Shown here piece after piece: positions 1 to 11,030 of a stretch of DNA of 64,000 bases; the first letter of the stretch is position 1, and the number at the start of each line of letters is the position of its first letter. The translations under genes and the position numbers were made by a program. The stretch is from positions 14,413,479 to 14,477,478 of the forward strand of contig OX439007.1 of NCBI GenBank assembly GCA_949316495.1. The letters are read 5' to 3'. The notes under the pieces are model-generated. The model was not told where the DNA came from. It saw only the letters and a program-made list of their open reading frames with translations, and made no database searches. The DNA is from Amphiduros pacificus (Eukaryota; Annelida; Polychaeta; Phyllodocida; Hesionidae).

Positions 1-286
1 ATTTTAGAGGTAAGGATTTTTTTTTTTTTTAAACTCTGAGCATTTTGTCCGTGAATGTATACAAAGTTAATAACCTAAGATGAGAATAAATATAATATCA
101 TACAATCAGATGTTAATTTTTGATGGACCAGCCTATGGCAAACTATTTAGAGTTGCTCAGCAGTTTTAAGCCCCTGTACTACTAAATGTACTACCACAGC
201 TTTGGTCTCAATATATTTGCAATAAATATGCATTAATTCCTTGATGTTGAACAATTTGTAATGTGCAATGTTTGTTTTTACAACAG

Positions 287-1269
287 AATTTCATCATGAG
301 ATGGGATCGCACAACCCAAAGAAGACAGAGAGCAAACTCAGCCATTTCAGAGCAATCATATCATAACCAGTACCTCAGTGTCCATGAAATGTTCAGGTAC
401 CTTAATTTTGAAATATTTAGATTTTTAGCTGTGCACAGCATAGCATCCGCAGCGAATAAGAGAAAATGTCTGTCTTAGGATTTTCCCATCTTTAATTTTG
501 TTATATTTTTTTGTCAGATGTATTCAGTTTGATGAAATACACATGCACACACACACACATATATACATATCTGTAAATCAAGTTTTTACAGTGATAAACA
601 AATTTTAAGAGATATTTAACTTGGAACTTTTTTCTCCTGTGGAGAAGCAATTTTTTAGGAGAGTCATCAGGCAGAAACACAACAAAATTGGCTACTTTGT
701 TTACAGTTTTTACAGTTACAGCTTTTAATTGAACAAGAGTTAATACATGAACTCTCATACAACTCGGGAACTTTACCTCCAATCTTAAATGATGTTATCA
801 TAATTATAATAATATTTACGGACTGACAGTTCTTGAGCACAAGGCCAGTAAAAGTAGTAACGGGGAATACTAATCTGGGTCTGGTGCACAGTGTGTAAAA
901 TGACAAATATCAGCCAATGAAAATTGAGATAACAAATTCAATATGTGATGTGCATATTGATTGGCCAAAATCATCATCTCCTAAAGTCTGCCCAGGGAAT
1001 GGATATAAGTAATCATTTACAAAGCAATTTGTAGACAATTCGAGAAAATGTTCGCAAACATTTCGAAATCATAATGATCAGTATAACTGTAAGACCATCA
1101 ATCCATGTGATTCAATGATAAAAATTTGCATTCATATTTCCCACAATTTCTCTCTTAATAAGATAACATTTTTCATGTGTTTATTTTCAGAGGTGACCTG
1201 GAAGAACCCTCTGAGGAAGCTTTACTTGTTGAACTCAGACAACATTCAGATTTACTTTTCTCAAGATGA
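287..1269 (+). CDS. Last two exons of an unrecognised host gene (5' part outside window)
   Basis: Two exons join cleanly. Exon A (287-396) follows a pyrimidine-rich acceptor ending ACAACAG and ends at a GT donor in phase 2. Exon B (1191-1269) follows TTATTTTCAG and ends at TGA 1267-1269. The joined C-terminus starts near NFIMRWDRTTQRRQR, passes through SVHEMFR/GDLEEPSEEALL and ends SDLLFSR. It is basic first, then acidic and probably helical, with no transmembrane segment or cysteine pattern. I do not recognise the family. The single ORFs across each exon are longer only because they read into intron. Support is the matching splice phase, good consensus sites at both ends of the intron, and amino-acid composition unlike the AT-rich surroundings. 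The intron holds a dispersed repeat copy at 905-1110. Confidence 0.55.
905..1110 (+). repeat. Dispersed repeat family R1, copy 1
   Basis: This shares a recognisable core with 3690-3975 and 24090-24310: an 'attcaatatgtg..gcat.ttgattgg' block, then 'aaagtctgc', then 'agaaaatgtt..caaacat', then 'aatgatcag.ataact'. The three copies are diverged, lie in the same orientation, and show no ORF or terminal repeats. The family is unknown. Confidence 0.5.
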
Positions 1270-2110
1270 CAGAAATAGTAAAAAAAATAAGGTTTATGAA
1301 GGCTTAAGTCCTCTGCCTAGTGTTTAAGTTTAACATATATTAAAAATTGTTTTCCTTGCAAAACAAAGAGTCTGATTTTAAACACTTAAGCCAAAACCAT
1401 TTTAGCAATATACACACTTTGTGGCAAAGTAGAATTGGTATCTTTGTATTGGGAAATGAGCTAGTGAAATGTAAAAAAATATATAAAAAAGTATCAATTT
1501 ATTCATTACATTTTTTGTCACAATCTTTGTTAGAACAAAAATAATTGAATATCGAATATGTCTGAATATACAGACTGAGAGTTGGTAATATATATCTGAG
1601 AGTTGATTATCTTTGTTCAAATTTATCTACCATCTGTGCAAATTTCTCCACAAGTATTCTAATCTGTAAAACTCAAAAAGTTTTGTTCACAAGGATATAT
1701 TTGGATGTGGATTATGTTCATTTGATGCATACAGAAAATGTGAATAGAATACATTTAAAATGTCAAAGGTACCATTTGGCCTGTGGTGAAGAAACTGGAT
1801 ATTTTTTCACATTTCAATGTTGCCAAAATAATTCATCCTCATCATCCAGGTTATACCTGTTTTGAAGTATTGATTTTTAAAATAATTTTTAATAAGTCAG
1901 CTTGCATCCAGCTTGACAAAATCAAAATAACTTTTGTATAAAGATTTATTTTAGACTGACCATAGGTTGTATATAAATGCTTCTTGAACGTATATGTCTG
2001 TATTTTAACTTATAAATCTATGATAAAATCTTAAAGGTCCAAACAGATTTTATATGGCCAGTTTGTCACAAAATACATTTAAACGAATTCTATCCCTTCA
2101 TGGTTTGAAA

Positions 2111-2198
<88 letters not shown>

Positions 2199-3316
2199 GT
2201 GTATGTAAATATATATATATACATACACACACCTATTGTACATTTATATAGATAAAGGTAGGCCATGCCCCATTGATTTATGTGATTCAAAGACAAAGTG
2301 CTTGAGAATACTGTGATTTCTTTTAATTTAGAAGGTCATGAAGCGGTATTTACAGGACCTATTCATTTTAGAAATATTGTATTTTTATTTATTTACCATA
2401 TATGCTTATTTATTCACACTTAGAATAATGATAATTGCAAACTTGGAGATAAATACTAGTGATTCAAAAGGTGCATCTACAGAATAAATTGGTGTTTATA
2501 TAGGGACATATTTATTATCATGGTTTTGACCCCTTCCTTGATAATTGAATATCAGAATGGTTTGTGTTCATAATGTATATCTGAACAATCTGTGGTAGAT
2601 TGACAGCCAGAAGATTCATACTTTCAAACTGTGTTTGGTATTTGCAATTATATCAAGCAAATTTGTCTGAGAAAAATGCAAGCTTTTCTTTCATGTAAAT
2701 TTCTTTGGTGTCACATATGAAAATAAATGTTTAATAAAAAAAGGTTTCAGAGCAATTATATCAAATTGATTTGGTTTCTTATAGAAGAAATTTCATTTTA
2801 ATGAAGATATTATAAATTTAATTATGAATCATTATATTTGCTTTTAATTTAGTGAGGAAAAAATTCTCATCAAGTTTCATGTGCTTATTTACATGGCATT
2901 ATTTGAGTTTTCTTTGAATTTACAGGTACATGTCGTATAAAATAACAAATCCATGATTTGTACAAAATCTTTTGAAATTATAAATTGGAAATATTTTTTA
3001 TCATTCAAGTTGTTGGAAATTTATTTGTCTTTATGGTGTTTCATTTTGGGCATTATTAATATGATAAAAATGTAGCTTCCTCTATTATTTTAAGGAATTG
3101 TCACAAGATCTGTAAGGACTTTTTATGGAAATTGAACAAAATGGCTGTCACCAGCCCTGCTCTCTTGCACAGACTTGGACCAGCTAATAACTTCACAAAA
3201 TTAACAAAATCTTGCAAGCCAAGCCTTTGGTTTTTCTGAAACTTAGTGAAATATGTGCTCCGTCATACACTCGCCTTTCACTCATTCCAACCTTGAATGA
3301 TATTGTTTGTATGGAG
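1270..3316. other. 3' flank/intergenic region, no further gene seen
   Basis: AT-rich sequence downstream of the stop at 1269 is probably 3' UTR followed by intergenic DNA. A candidate polyadenylation stretch with two AATAAA-like motifs lies near 2710-2740. The only structured element is the (AT)n microsatellite. No ORF looks coding on either strand. Confidence 0.4.
2113..2230. repeat. (AT)n microsatellite
   Basis: Uninterrupted AT dinucleotides run to about 2196, followed by a mixed TA/CA tail. Open frames across it encode only alternating I/Y and are not genes. Confidence 0.95.
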
Positions 3317-3585
3317 ATTTACATCACTTTCAACATTATTTCAGTCATTTTGTTATGGGACCTACTTGTAACAGATCTAGTGCTACCTCACTGAATTGAC
3401 ATGCCACAGGTCCTTGACATTACAACCCACCCAGGTACAGATTTACAAGACAACAGTTTAACCCTTTAGGTACAGGCCTAGGCTCATATGAGAAATTGTA
3501 TCATGAATTCAATCTCAGCATGACCACCAGAGGAACTGGTGCTAATAAGCTTGTGCTCTAACCAAATGCGTCATCACCTGTGGCC
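3317..3585 (-). mobile_element. tRNA-derived SINE, old copy
   Basis: On the minus strand this matches the better copy at 5780-6102: the 'accagttcctct' block, the 'cagtgaggcag' block and the 'gaaatgactgaaataatgttgaaagtgatgt' 3' region. The part around box B is deleted and box A is degraded. No CAAA tail remains. Confidence 0.7.
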
Positions 3586-3689
3586 TCCAACCTTGGATGA
3601 AAAGTGCCATCAAGTGGCAGAATAAACTCAACATGGCTGCCGAAAATCGTTTCATAAGGCAATACTACAATGACTCCCATACATGTACA

Positions 3690-3975
3690 GCCTAAACAAT
3701 TACAATCTCAGGTTTCAAGTCCCAAAGGCAAGCACATACAAAAAAACAATGATCAGCACAGCTTCAAGACAATTGGCCTATATTCAGATTTGCAAAGCAT
3801 AGCTAGTGCAGTGATAGGCAAACAAATTCTGTATGTGACATGCATTTTGATTGGTCAAAAATATCATCTGCTGAAGTCTGCTCTTGGAAAGGCTTTAAAT
3901 GATCATTTATAAATCATTTTCCAGAAAATGTTAACAAACATGAAAAAGCAATGATCAGCATAACTCAAAGGCTAT
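3690..3975 (+). repeat. Dispersed repeat family R1, copy 2
   Basis: Second copy of the family at 905-1110, with the same block order including 'ttgattggtcaaaa' and 'aatgatcagcataact'. The 80-aa open frame here is a product of the repeat. Confidence 0.5.
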
Positions 3976-4914
3976 TGGTCTATTTTAAAGAAGGATTTAC
4001 TAATATTTTTGCTTTCAATTATATTTAGGTTGAATTAATGTTTCATCTGATCAGGGTTTCTACATTTGAAATATGAATATTTTCACTTCCAGGCACATCC
4101 GCATGATTGATGATTTGATAACTGATAATAAATCCAGTCTAAAATAAAGAAATGGACAGTCCAGAGAGTATCTGGCAAAGAGTTCTGTGAATTGAAATTG
4201 AATCACAAGTCATATTTCCATATTTTTTTATCTAGTCTGTCAGATCACCATTTTCTTCCCAAAGATGCACATGTCATATCTTTGCCCATCTGAATATTTA
4301 AGAATATATCATTTATTAGGAAATTATATAATGCTTTATTTCCACTAATTGACAATGCTTCCAACAGGTAGATAACCCATGCGTATGAAGATAGTAATCT
4401 CTTAACAACTTCATGAGATACAGGCATTAACTTGTGACAGTCCATTCTGGACATGAGCTTTGAAAATGAATCTTTCAAATTGCAGAAATAAGATATTTTA
4501 AGTGCACTGTTACTGAGAAAATAATGCTCTGATGAAGAAAAATAAAACATGAAATTTTTCATGGATCAATAAGGTATTTTCTTTGCACTGTTATCTAAGA
4601 ATTTGTCTTTTTTGGATAGAGGACCTTAAAATTTCCTTGAATAAAAACTTAACCTCCCCTACAGAAGGATATGAACCATCATATCATGAAAGGTTCATTA
4701 CGTAGATGAATAAAATTGTCCCATTCAAAGAAGTTGAACACAATTTTACTTCAAATATGTTTTTCCAATTTAACCATGTGACAAAAACATTTTTAACAGT
4801 CTTACTTATTATACGCTGCATTACATAGCTAGTATTCAATTACTACTTGAACAGTCATTGCCCTATATTTGATACCGTTCTAGGTTTGGAATTACCAAAG
4901 TTATAAATACTTAA
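3976..4914. other. No gene seen
   Basis: AT-rich DNA between repeat copies. A 105-codon minus-strand open frame at 4245-4562 has no recognisable motif or splice context and is probably chance. Confidence 0.35.
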
Positions 4915-6700
4915 TAATAATAATCATTTGTATAGCACTTACTCCAAGAATAACTTGCTCGTAGCACTTTAATAAATAAATAAATACTAGCCAAAATCGT
5001 CCACAATTCTAAGTTGTCATATTTTCTAAATAAATGAGTCTTTAATGATGCCTCAAACGAGTTAATATTTTTTATTTTCCTGATATGAAGAAGTAATCTA
5101 TTTCAGAGACTAGGGGCTGCATATTGAAAAGCTCTATCCCCATAACTCTTTGTGCAACTATCAGGAATTATTAACTCATGTTTAAAGTCTGATCTCAGGT
5201 TTCTTGTTTTTAACTTAGGTAACTAGGGGCAAAACCATTGATAGATTTCCAGGTTAGTAGTGATATTTTGAACTCAATTCTGGCTTTAACAGGGAGCCAA
5301 TGTAAGTCCTTCAAAATTGGAGTAAAGTGATCAAATTTCTTAATGCACGAGACTATACGCACTGCAGTATTTTGCATTTTTTGCAACCTCATTATTTCAC
5401 AAGATGGAAGGCCTATTAATAAAGAATTACAATAGTCACAATAGGTTAATATTACAATAGGTTAGAGGTAATAAAAACATGCATGAGCATATTAGCAAAT
5501 TTTATATCTAAGCAGTTTCTGATAGAGGAAACATTTTAAAGATGAAAAAAACCTTTTTTGCAAATTTGACTCACATGGTTTCTTAGCGTCATGTTTTCAT
5601 CAAAAAGTACAACTAAGTCTAACTTTACTCGAATTTTCAATATTAGAGTCACCAACTTTTACACTCTTAGGGAAGTTACTAAGCTCTTTGTTGCTCATTC
5701 CAGTTTTCATGGTTATAAGAAGCTCAAGTTTTGCTCTCGTTTAACTTCATCTTATTCTCACATAAAAAATCCTGAATATGTTTGTTTGTTTGTTTGTTTG
5801 GGGTTTTACATCACTTTCAACATTATTTCAGTCATTTCGTGATGAGACCTACTTGTGACAGATATAGTGCTGCCTCACTGAATTGTCATGTCGCAGGTCC
5901 TTGACATGACAACCCACCCGGTCACAGATTTACGAGGACAAAGGGTTAACCCTTTGGCACGGACCTCAGCTCATGTGTGAAATTGTATCATGATTTCAAT
6001 CTCGGCATGGCCGGGGATCGAACCCACGACCTTTGGATCACCACAGAGGAACTGGTGCTAATAAGCTGGCGCTCTAACCAACTGCGCCACGGCCCGTGGC
6101 CTTCCCGATTATGACTAATACAAGTATTAATGTTCTCATAGTTAAATTTAATATCACCAGAGTCGTTTGGGTTGAAAGACATATAAAGTTGAATATCATC
6201 AGCATAAACATGATAACTCAAACCAAAAGTTTTCATAATCTCAGCAATAGGAGACATATATATATTGTGAAGAGAATTGGCCCAAGAACAGATCCCTATG
6301 GTACTCCATATTTCAAATTTAGCATTTTAGAACAACTTCCATTAATTATGATGGATTGCCTCCTATTAACAAGGTAAGATTTTAACCACTTGAGCACATT
6401 ACCATCAGTACCATATTTATCAAGATCCATTAGTATATCATTTTGCACCTCAAGTAATGCAGTCTCAGTACTATGAAACATTTTCTATGCAGCTTGAAAA
6501 ATATCATTCAAATCATTGACCTCAAGAGGATTGACTAACTGATCAGCAACTGCTCTTTCAATCAACTTGGAGATATATTTAAGGTTGGATACCGGACGAT
6601 GATTTTTCTTAATCAATTCCAATCCCAATTTTTTAAGTAGAGGGTGAATAATAGCCATTTTAAGATTCTCTGGAAAAAACGTCATCATCAACACCTGGAA
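4915..6700 (-). mobile_element. 5'-truncated LINE (Jockey superfamily, CR1/L2-like), decayed
   Basis: Minus-strand fragments follow the order of the reverse transcriptase at 11031-12863: KKLGLELIKKNHRPVSNL (about 6600), STETALLEVQNDIL and the YLVNRRQS..KYGVP block (about 6300-6480), YHVYADDIQLYM with the YADD motif (about 6190), and FDHFTPILKDLHWLPVKAR (about 5300). The 3' end is a short (ATT)n/(TAA)n tail at 4915-4935 after a 'tgctatacaaatgatt' motif like that of the fuller copy. The coding region is broken into several frames and the copy lacks everything upstream of the RT. A SINE at 5780-6102 lies inside it and is therefore younger. Confidence 0.85.
5780..6102 (-). mobile_element. tRNA-derived SINE, best copy in the window
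   Basis: Read on the minus strand, it begins with a tRNA-like head: box A in TGGCGCAGTTGGTTAGAGC (about 6080-6100) and box B in GGTTCGATCCC (about 6010-6020), spaced as in RNA polymerase III tRNA promoters. A body of about 200 bp follows (CAGTGAGGCAGCA; GAAATGACTGAAATAATG), and the element ends in a (CAAA)n tail at 5780-5800. Length is about 320 bp. The tail differs from the (ATT)n tail of the local LINE, so that LINE is not the obvious mobilising partner. It is inserted in the LINE fragment at 4915-6700. Confidence 0.85.
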
Positions 6701-6984
6701 TTGGTGAGAACATCTTCGTGTCTACAAGGGCCTGATTGACAAAAGCTTTCCTGATTGCCCTTGCAGAGGCTCGTGATAGATCAGACATTAGAGGTGAGCA
6801 AGCAGCTTCCCTTTCTAGACTGGGGGCTCTCAAGAGTTGATGTTCCTGCTAATGCTCTATATGCTCCAATTATGACTGCAGCCAATTCTGTGAAAGGTGA
6901 TAGGTTCAATCTCCCAGTATCGGCACCATACAGTCGAGCATTGATGGCATGGTTCCACTGGTTTTGTGCCAGGTTAAGACAATT
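6701..6984. other. Unrecognised, possibly part of a decayed element
   Basis: A minus-strand open frame (6781-7071) reads NQWNHAINARLYGADTG..ELAAVIIGAYRALAGTST, which has coding-like composition but matches no family I know. It may be a further fragment of the adjacent Mutator-like element or another transposon. Its 5' end overlaps the SINE 3' sequence. Confidence 0.25.
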
Positions 6985-7150
6985 CAGTGAGGCAACACTA
7001 TATCTGCTACAAGTAGGTCTCATCACGAAATGACTGAAATAATGTTGAAAGTAATGTAACATCTGTTTCAAAATCTAGGCTTGTTATCCACCCATCAAAG
7101 GGTTACTGAAATAATGTTAAAAGTGATGTAAAACGACACACAAACAAACA
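6985..7150 (+). mobile_element. SINE 3' fragment, plus strand
   Basis: Begins at CAATTCAGTGAGGCAACAC and carries GGTCTCATCACGAAATGACTGAAATAATGTTGAAAG, part of the SINE 3' body. The last section is then partly repeated before a short ACAAACAAACAAA tail. The tRNA-like head is missing. Confidence 0.75.
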
Positions 7151-7299
7151 AAATCAGTGTGTCCAACATAACTCATTTCTGACAGCTGATATACTCATAC
7201 ATGAAATAAGTGGTAAGGGGAGAACAGACATACAGCATAACAAAGTGATGGACGGACAAAGCTATTACCAAATGATAATTTTTTTCTTTCATTTTTTTT

Positions 7300-10200
7300 G
7301 GCTTATCACAAATTATGCTTAGTTCTGTCAGACTTAACCAGCTCAAATTGTTTTGGTTCTCTGAGCATTCCTTTTTTATATCGTGGAAGCTCTGGCAAAA
7401 GAGCACAAAAATAAAAATATTCAATTTTTGCCAAATTCCTTTGCCACCATTTATCATCTCTTTTGATTTGTTCAATAAACATATCAGATTCTGTACAGAG
7501 AACATAATTTACCCAGTGCAATCCACAGACCTCTAATAATACTTGGCATTGAGTGTAATGTGGATGTCTTGTCTTCATGCATAACTCCCCCTTTTTGTTA
7601 TATTTAAGAGAAAATCCCCCCTTCCATGAGAATCAGCTTCTTTAATTGTTATTTTCTTGACACTGAGAGATTCTTTATTTCAACAAGCCCTTTATTTCCA
7701 TTACTTACCTGAACCTTTGCCTTGTAAAATTGCAATTTGGCAATTTCAAGAAGTTCCTCACTTATGTCTGGTTCAATTTGTGATGCTTCCTCTCCATTAT
7801 CTTTCTTTCCTCGTAAAGATATTTTGGAACTACCAAGTTTCCACTCTCTTCGTTGCAACTTACCTTTCATACTCTTTCAATATTTTGCAGAAATAGTATG
7901 TTTCATTGCTCGTTGCTTATAACTTTCTGTAAACAAATTTCCGATGCCTCTTCTTTCATAATGTCTTTCCAAACTATTGGAGACCAAGTTGGGCCATGCT
8001 AAAACCTTAAACTGGCGCCATTACACCTTGCATTCCATGAGCCCCTCTGCAGCCTGTTCACAGCCTTGGCTCCATCAAACTTACATTTTATTTTATATAC
8101 ATGCCATATTTGTGGTCTCATTGTAAATGAGACGATCTTCTTTAGCCGCATACATCTGTATAATCCGTATTACCTTTTCACTTTTATCATTTGCCCGTGA
8201 CTTGTCAAGATCATCAAAATTCATTCCTGATGTATAATTTGTTTGTTTGTTTGTTTGTTTGGGGTTTTACATCACTTTCAACATTATTTTAGTCATTTAG
8301 TGATGAGACATACTTGTAGTAGATATAGTGCTGCCTCACTGAATTGTCATGTCCCAGGTCCTTGACATGACAACCCACCCAGTCACAGACAACAGGCTAA
8401 CCCTTTAGGCACGGGCCTCAGCTCATGTGTGAAATTGAATCATGAATTCAATCTCGGCACGGCCGGGGATCGAACCCACGATCTTTGGATCACCACTCCT
8501 TCTGTATAATAGTGGTATTGTTGATCGAATAAATCAGACATTAATTCACTTTCATCTCTCTCTTTCACACTCTCAGTGCATTCACTTTCACTAATCCTAA
8601 CTATCTGTTCCACTCTTGCTGCACCCAGGTCTCCTCCACACTGGTTTTTCTGTCTGTGCTTGAATGATGGTTTTATCTGGGAAATTGTCCACTCCCCCTC
8701 CCCAAGTACAGGCTTTGTCATATTTTACTTCTTCACCTGCTGATTTGATGATATCCATTTCTTTACAAAATCTGTCTGAGCACTTCTCATGAATACCAAA
8801 AACATGGTACGGTATGTTGAGAATCTCTTTACATAACTTTTCAGTGTTTTCATGCACATTAAGCTTATCACTAAAATTGGTTGTAGAAGAATGCACCATT
8901 ATGGAACATCTCATCGCACTAACAATTCTAATTCTCTGTTTCTTTGTTATCTTTCCAGTTCCCTTATAATGTGCATTTTTTTCGACCAATTTTTCCAAGT
9001 TTCCACGCAGACACTTACAGCAGTGGTTTGCACATTCAATTTTTTAAATTCTGCGGCACAATGATGGACCATTTGCAACAAGTGTGGACAAAACTGATGA
9101 ATCTCCATCTCCCACCATTTCTAAATAATGTAAGCCATACTTACCCTCTGCCTCGGTAAATCCTTCTAAAAGAATATCAGACTCCATAGATCTACTTGAT
9201 CCTTCCCAATTTTTAAAACACTCATGATGTTGCTGTTCTGCTTTAGGTTTTTTTTAATTTTGTGCACAGATTTTGCAATATTTTACTCTTACTCCCATAT
9301 ACAATACCTTACCTGTAGCTGCTCCAATGATTATCCCAGCACCTCCCAGGGCATTGTAGGTATGTTTGTGGGCACTTTTGCTCCATCCAAAGTCCACAAT
9401 AACACCGATCCATGGCATACCGTCAATATCAACTTTACCGTCTTTCAATGCTATTTTTTTCTCCTCTTCCGCTGCTTCTTCCATGTCTTTCTGGAGGACT
9501 TTTGCCCACCAGCCATCAGTATTTGTTTCAATTCTACTGAAAGTGCTGTCAGACATATTTGGAACTCCAATGGTGGATAAAACCTCTCCAAGTTTGCTGT
9601 TCCCAATACCAGCTGCTGTAGCATCCCACACAGCTGCCATGTTCACAGCATACCTTATCTTTCCATCTGGATCCCTTACCTTGCTGTCTGTGTCTACAGG
9701 GATATCAATCTTACAGCCTCTGCATCTAATCACTTGAACACTTGCTAGACCAGCTCTAAAAGATTCACCCATGAGAATAATTGGTTCCTTGCCCTTTCTG
9801 GCCATTTTTTACCCCATTTTTTGCAGGTCAGGGCATGATTGCTTACCATGGTGACAAGTGATGACAGCTGTTTCAGGTTTATTACCCTCCTGCCATCCAA
9901 TAAATATTCTTGTCCCTTAGAATCCTCATAATCAGACCTACATGCTTGTGATCTGTCGTCACTGTCACTAGAACTGTCGTCACTGTCACTAGAACTGTTG
10001 TCACTGTCACTATTACTGTCATCACTGTCACTTAAACTGTCACCACTGTCACTTAAACAACCCCATTCACTGTTATCATATTCGTCTCCATCCTGAATGG
10101 TTGCATTTGAATGATTAGATTCATTGTGCTGAATGGCCTGATCAGATCGATCTTGCAGATCGATTTCCATGTTTGCCACTCCAGTCATATTTACCACCTC

Positions 10201-10420
10201 AACACATTCATCAATGTCCATACAAGCAGCCTGATCTTCATGAAATGTATCACGATCAAGATCACACCTCACTGCTTGGTTTTCTATATCCATACATGTT
10301 TTCCCAATATTGGCACTATTTACACCAATATCTGGTGATAAAATATTGCATTGACCCTGGTTGTATCTTTTTCCCAAAAAACCCTTTTTTCCATAATTTT
10401 CTGTAGCCTATTTTGCCAGA
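7300..10420 (-). pseudogene. Decayed Mutator-like transposase with YqaJ-type nuclease region (DNA transposon)
   Basis: Minus-strand reading order: an N-terminal part at 9745-10410 with a (SD)n-rich acidic linker and LLDGRRVINL; a transposase core at 9254-9805 with CRGC, AAVWDATAAGIG, VPNMSDSTFSRIE, DGMPWIGVIVDFGWSK, SAHKHTYNALGGAGIIIG and VKYCKICAQN; continuation at 9060-9240 (HHECFKNWEGSS, EGFTEAEGKYGLHYL); a zinc-binding-like stretch at 8600-9000; GSWNARCNGA at about 8030; and a C-terminal YqaJ exonuclease-like end at 7306-7578 (KTRHPHYTQCQ, FYFCALLPEL). The core resembles the invertebrate 'Mutator-like transposase' domain, where a YqaJ-like nuclease in the same element is familiar. There are several frameshifts, no good ATG at the start, and a SINE inserted at 8239-8497. 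I did not find terminal repeats. The original could have been one long or two spliced ORFs. It is not functional now. Confidence 0.75.
8239..8497 (-). mobile_element. tRNA-derived SINE inserted in the Mutator-like element
   Basis: Minus strand: box B region GGGTTCGATCCCCGG, then the SINE body and a (CAAA)n tail at 8239-8262. The head upstream of box B, including box A, is absent. Its position inside the transposase sequence shows that it inserted after that element. Confidence 0.85.
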
Positions 10421-10967
10421 ACATTGAGTTCTATGACTTAATCCACCGTGGGACTGGTTCTGAGTCTGTGAATTACAGGTTGACATAACTAATACAATGA
10501 AGTTTGTAGAATACCTTATTTGATGGAAAAAGGATAATTAATTAATCATAAGATAATACTTGCAACTTGTATTCTGCACCAGATGGCAAACTGCTGTGAG
10601 ATTATTTGCTGGAATGTACACAATTGAAATCATTCTTAAAAAGTATCCCCAAATGGGCCTCACCTTTCTGTAACCAAGGACACAACAACTTAGCAACCCA
10701 AGGACACAACAACTTTGCACCAGCTGCAGACCTCTCATATAAAAATGTCCAGAGACAGCTTGCTCATAGTGTGAACACATCGAATGTCCTGTAAAGATCC
10801 AGGTAACAATCTAGACATGTTTATATAATAACTTGAGAAGTTTACAATCAAAATAAATTTGTTATTTCCTCTGGAGTAACATTATGCTTTGACAATACAC
10901 ACTGAAGAGATCTCCATTTTGATTTTTTTCCTACAGACATTATCATCCACAGAATGCTTTCCCTTTT
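10421..10967. other. No gene seen between two elements
   Basis: Contains a short direct repeat ('aaggacacaacaactt..aggacacaacaactt' near 10675-10715) that creates a small minus-strand open frame. No coding signal. Confidence 0.4.
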
Positions 10968-11030
10968 AATAATAATAATAATAATTTAATTTATATAGTG
11001 CATATGCCAGACATGGTCTGTTCAAAGCGC

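Noticed and set aside
4245-4562. 105-codon minus-strand frame
   Set aside because: No motif, no splice signals, and composition like translated AT-rich DNA.
6061-6102. tRNA gene candidate (boxes A and B present)
   Set aside because: The anticodon arm does not fold into a proper tRNA and the sequence continues into the SINE body; the same holds for 59100-59190.
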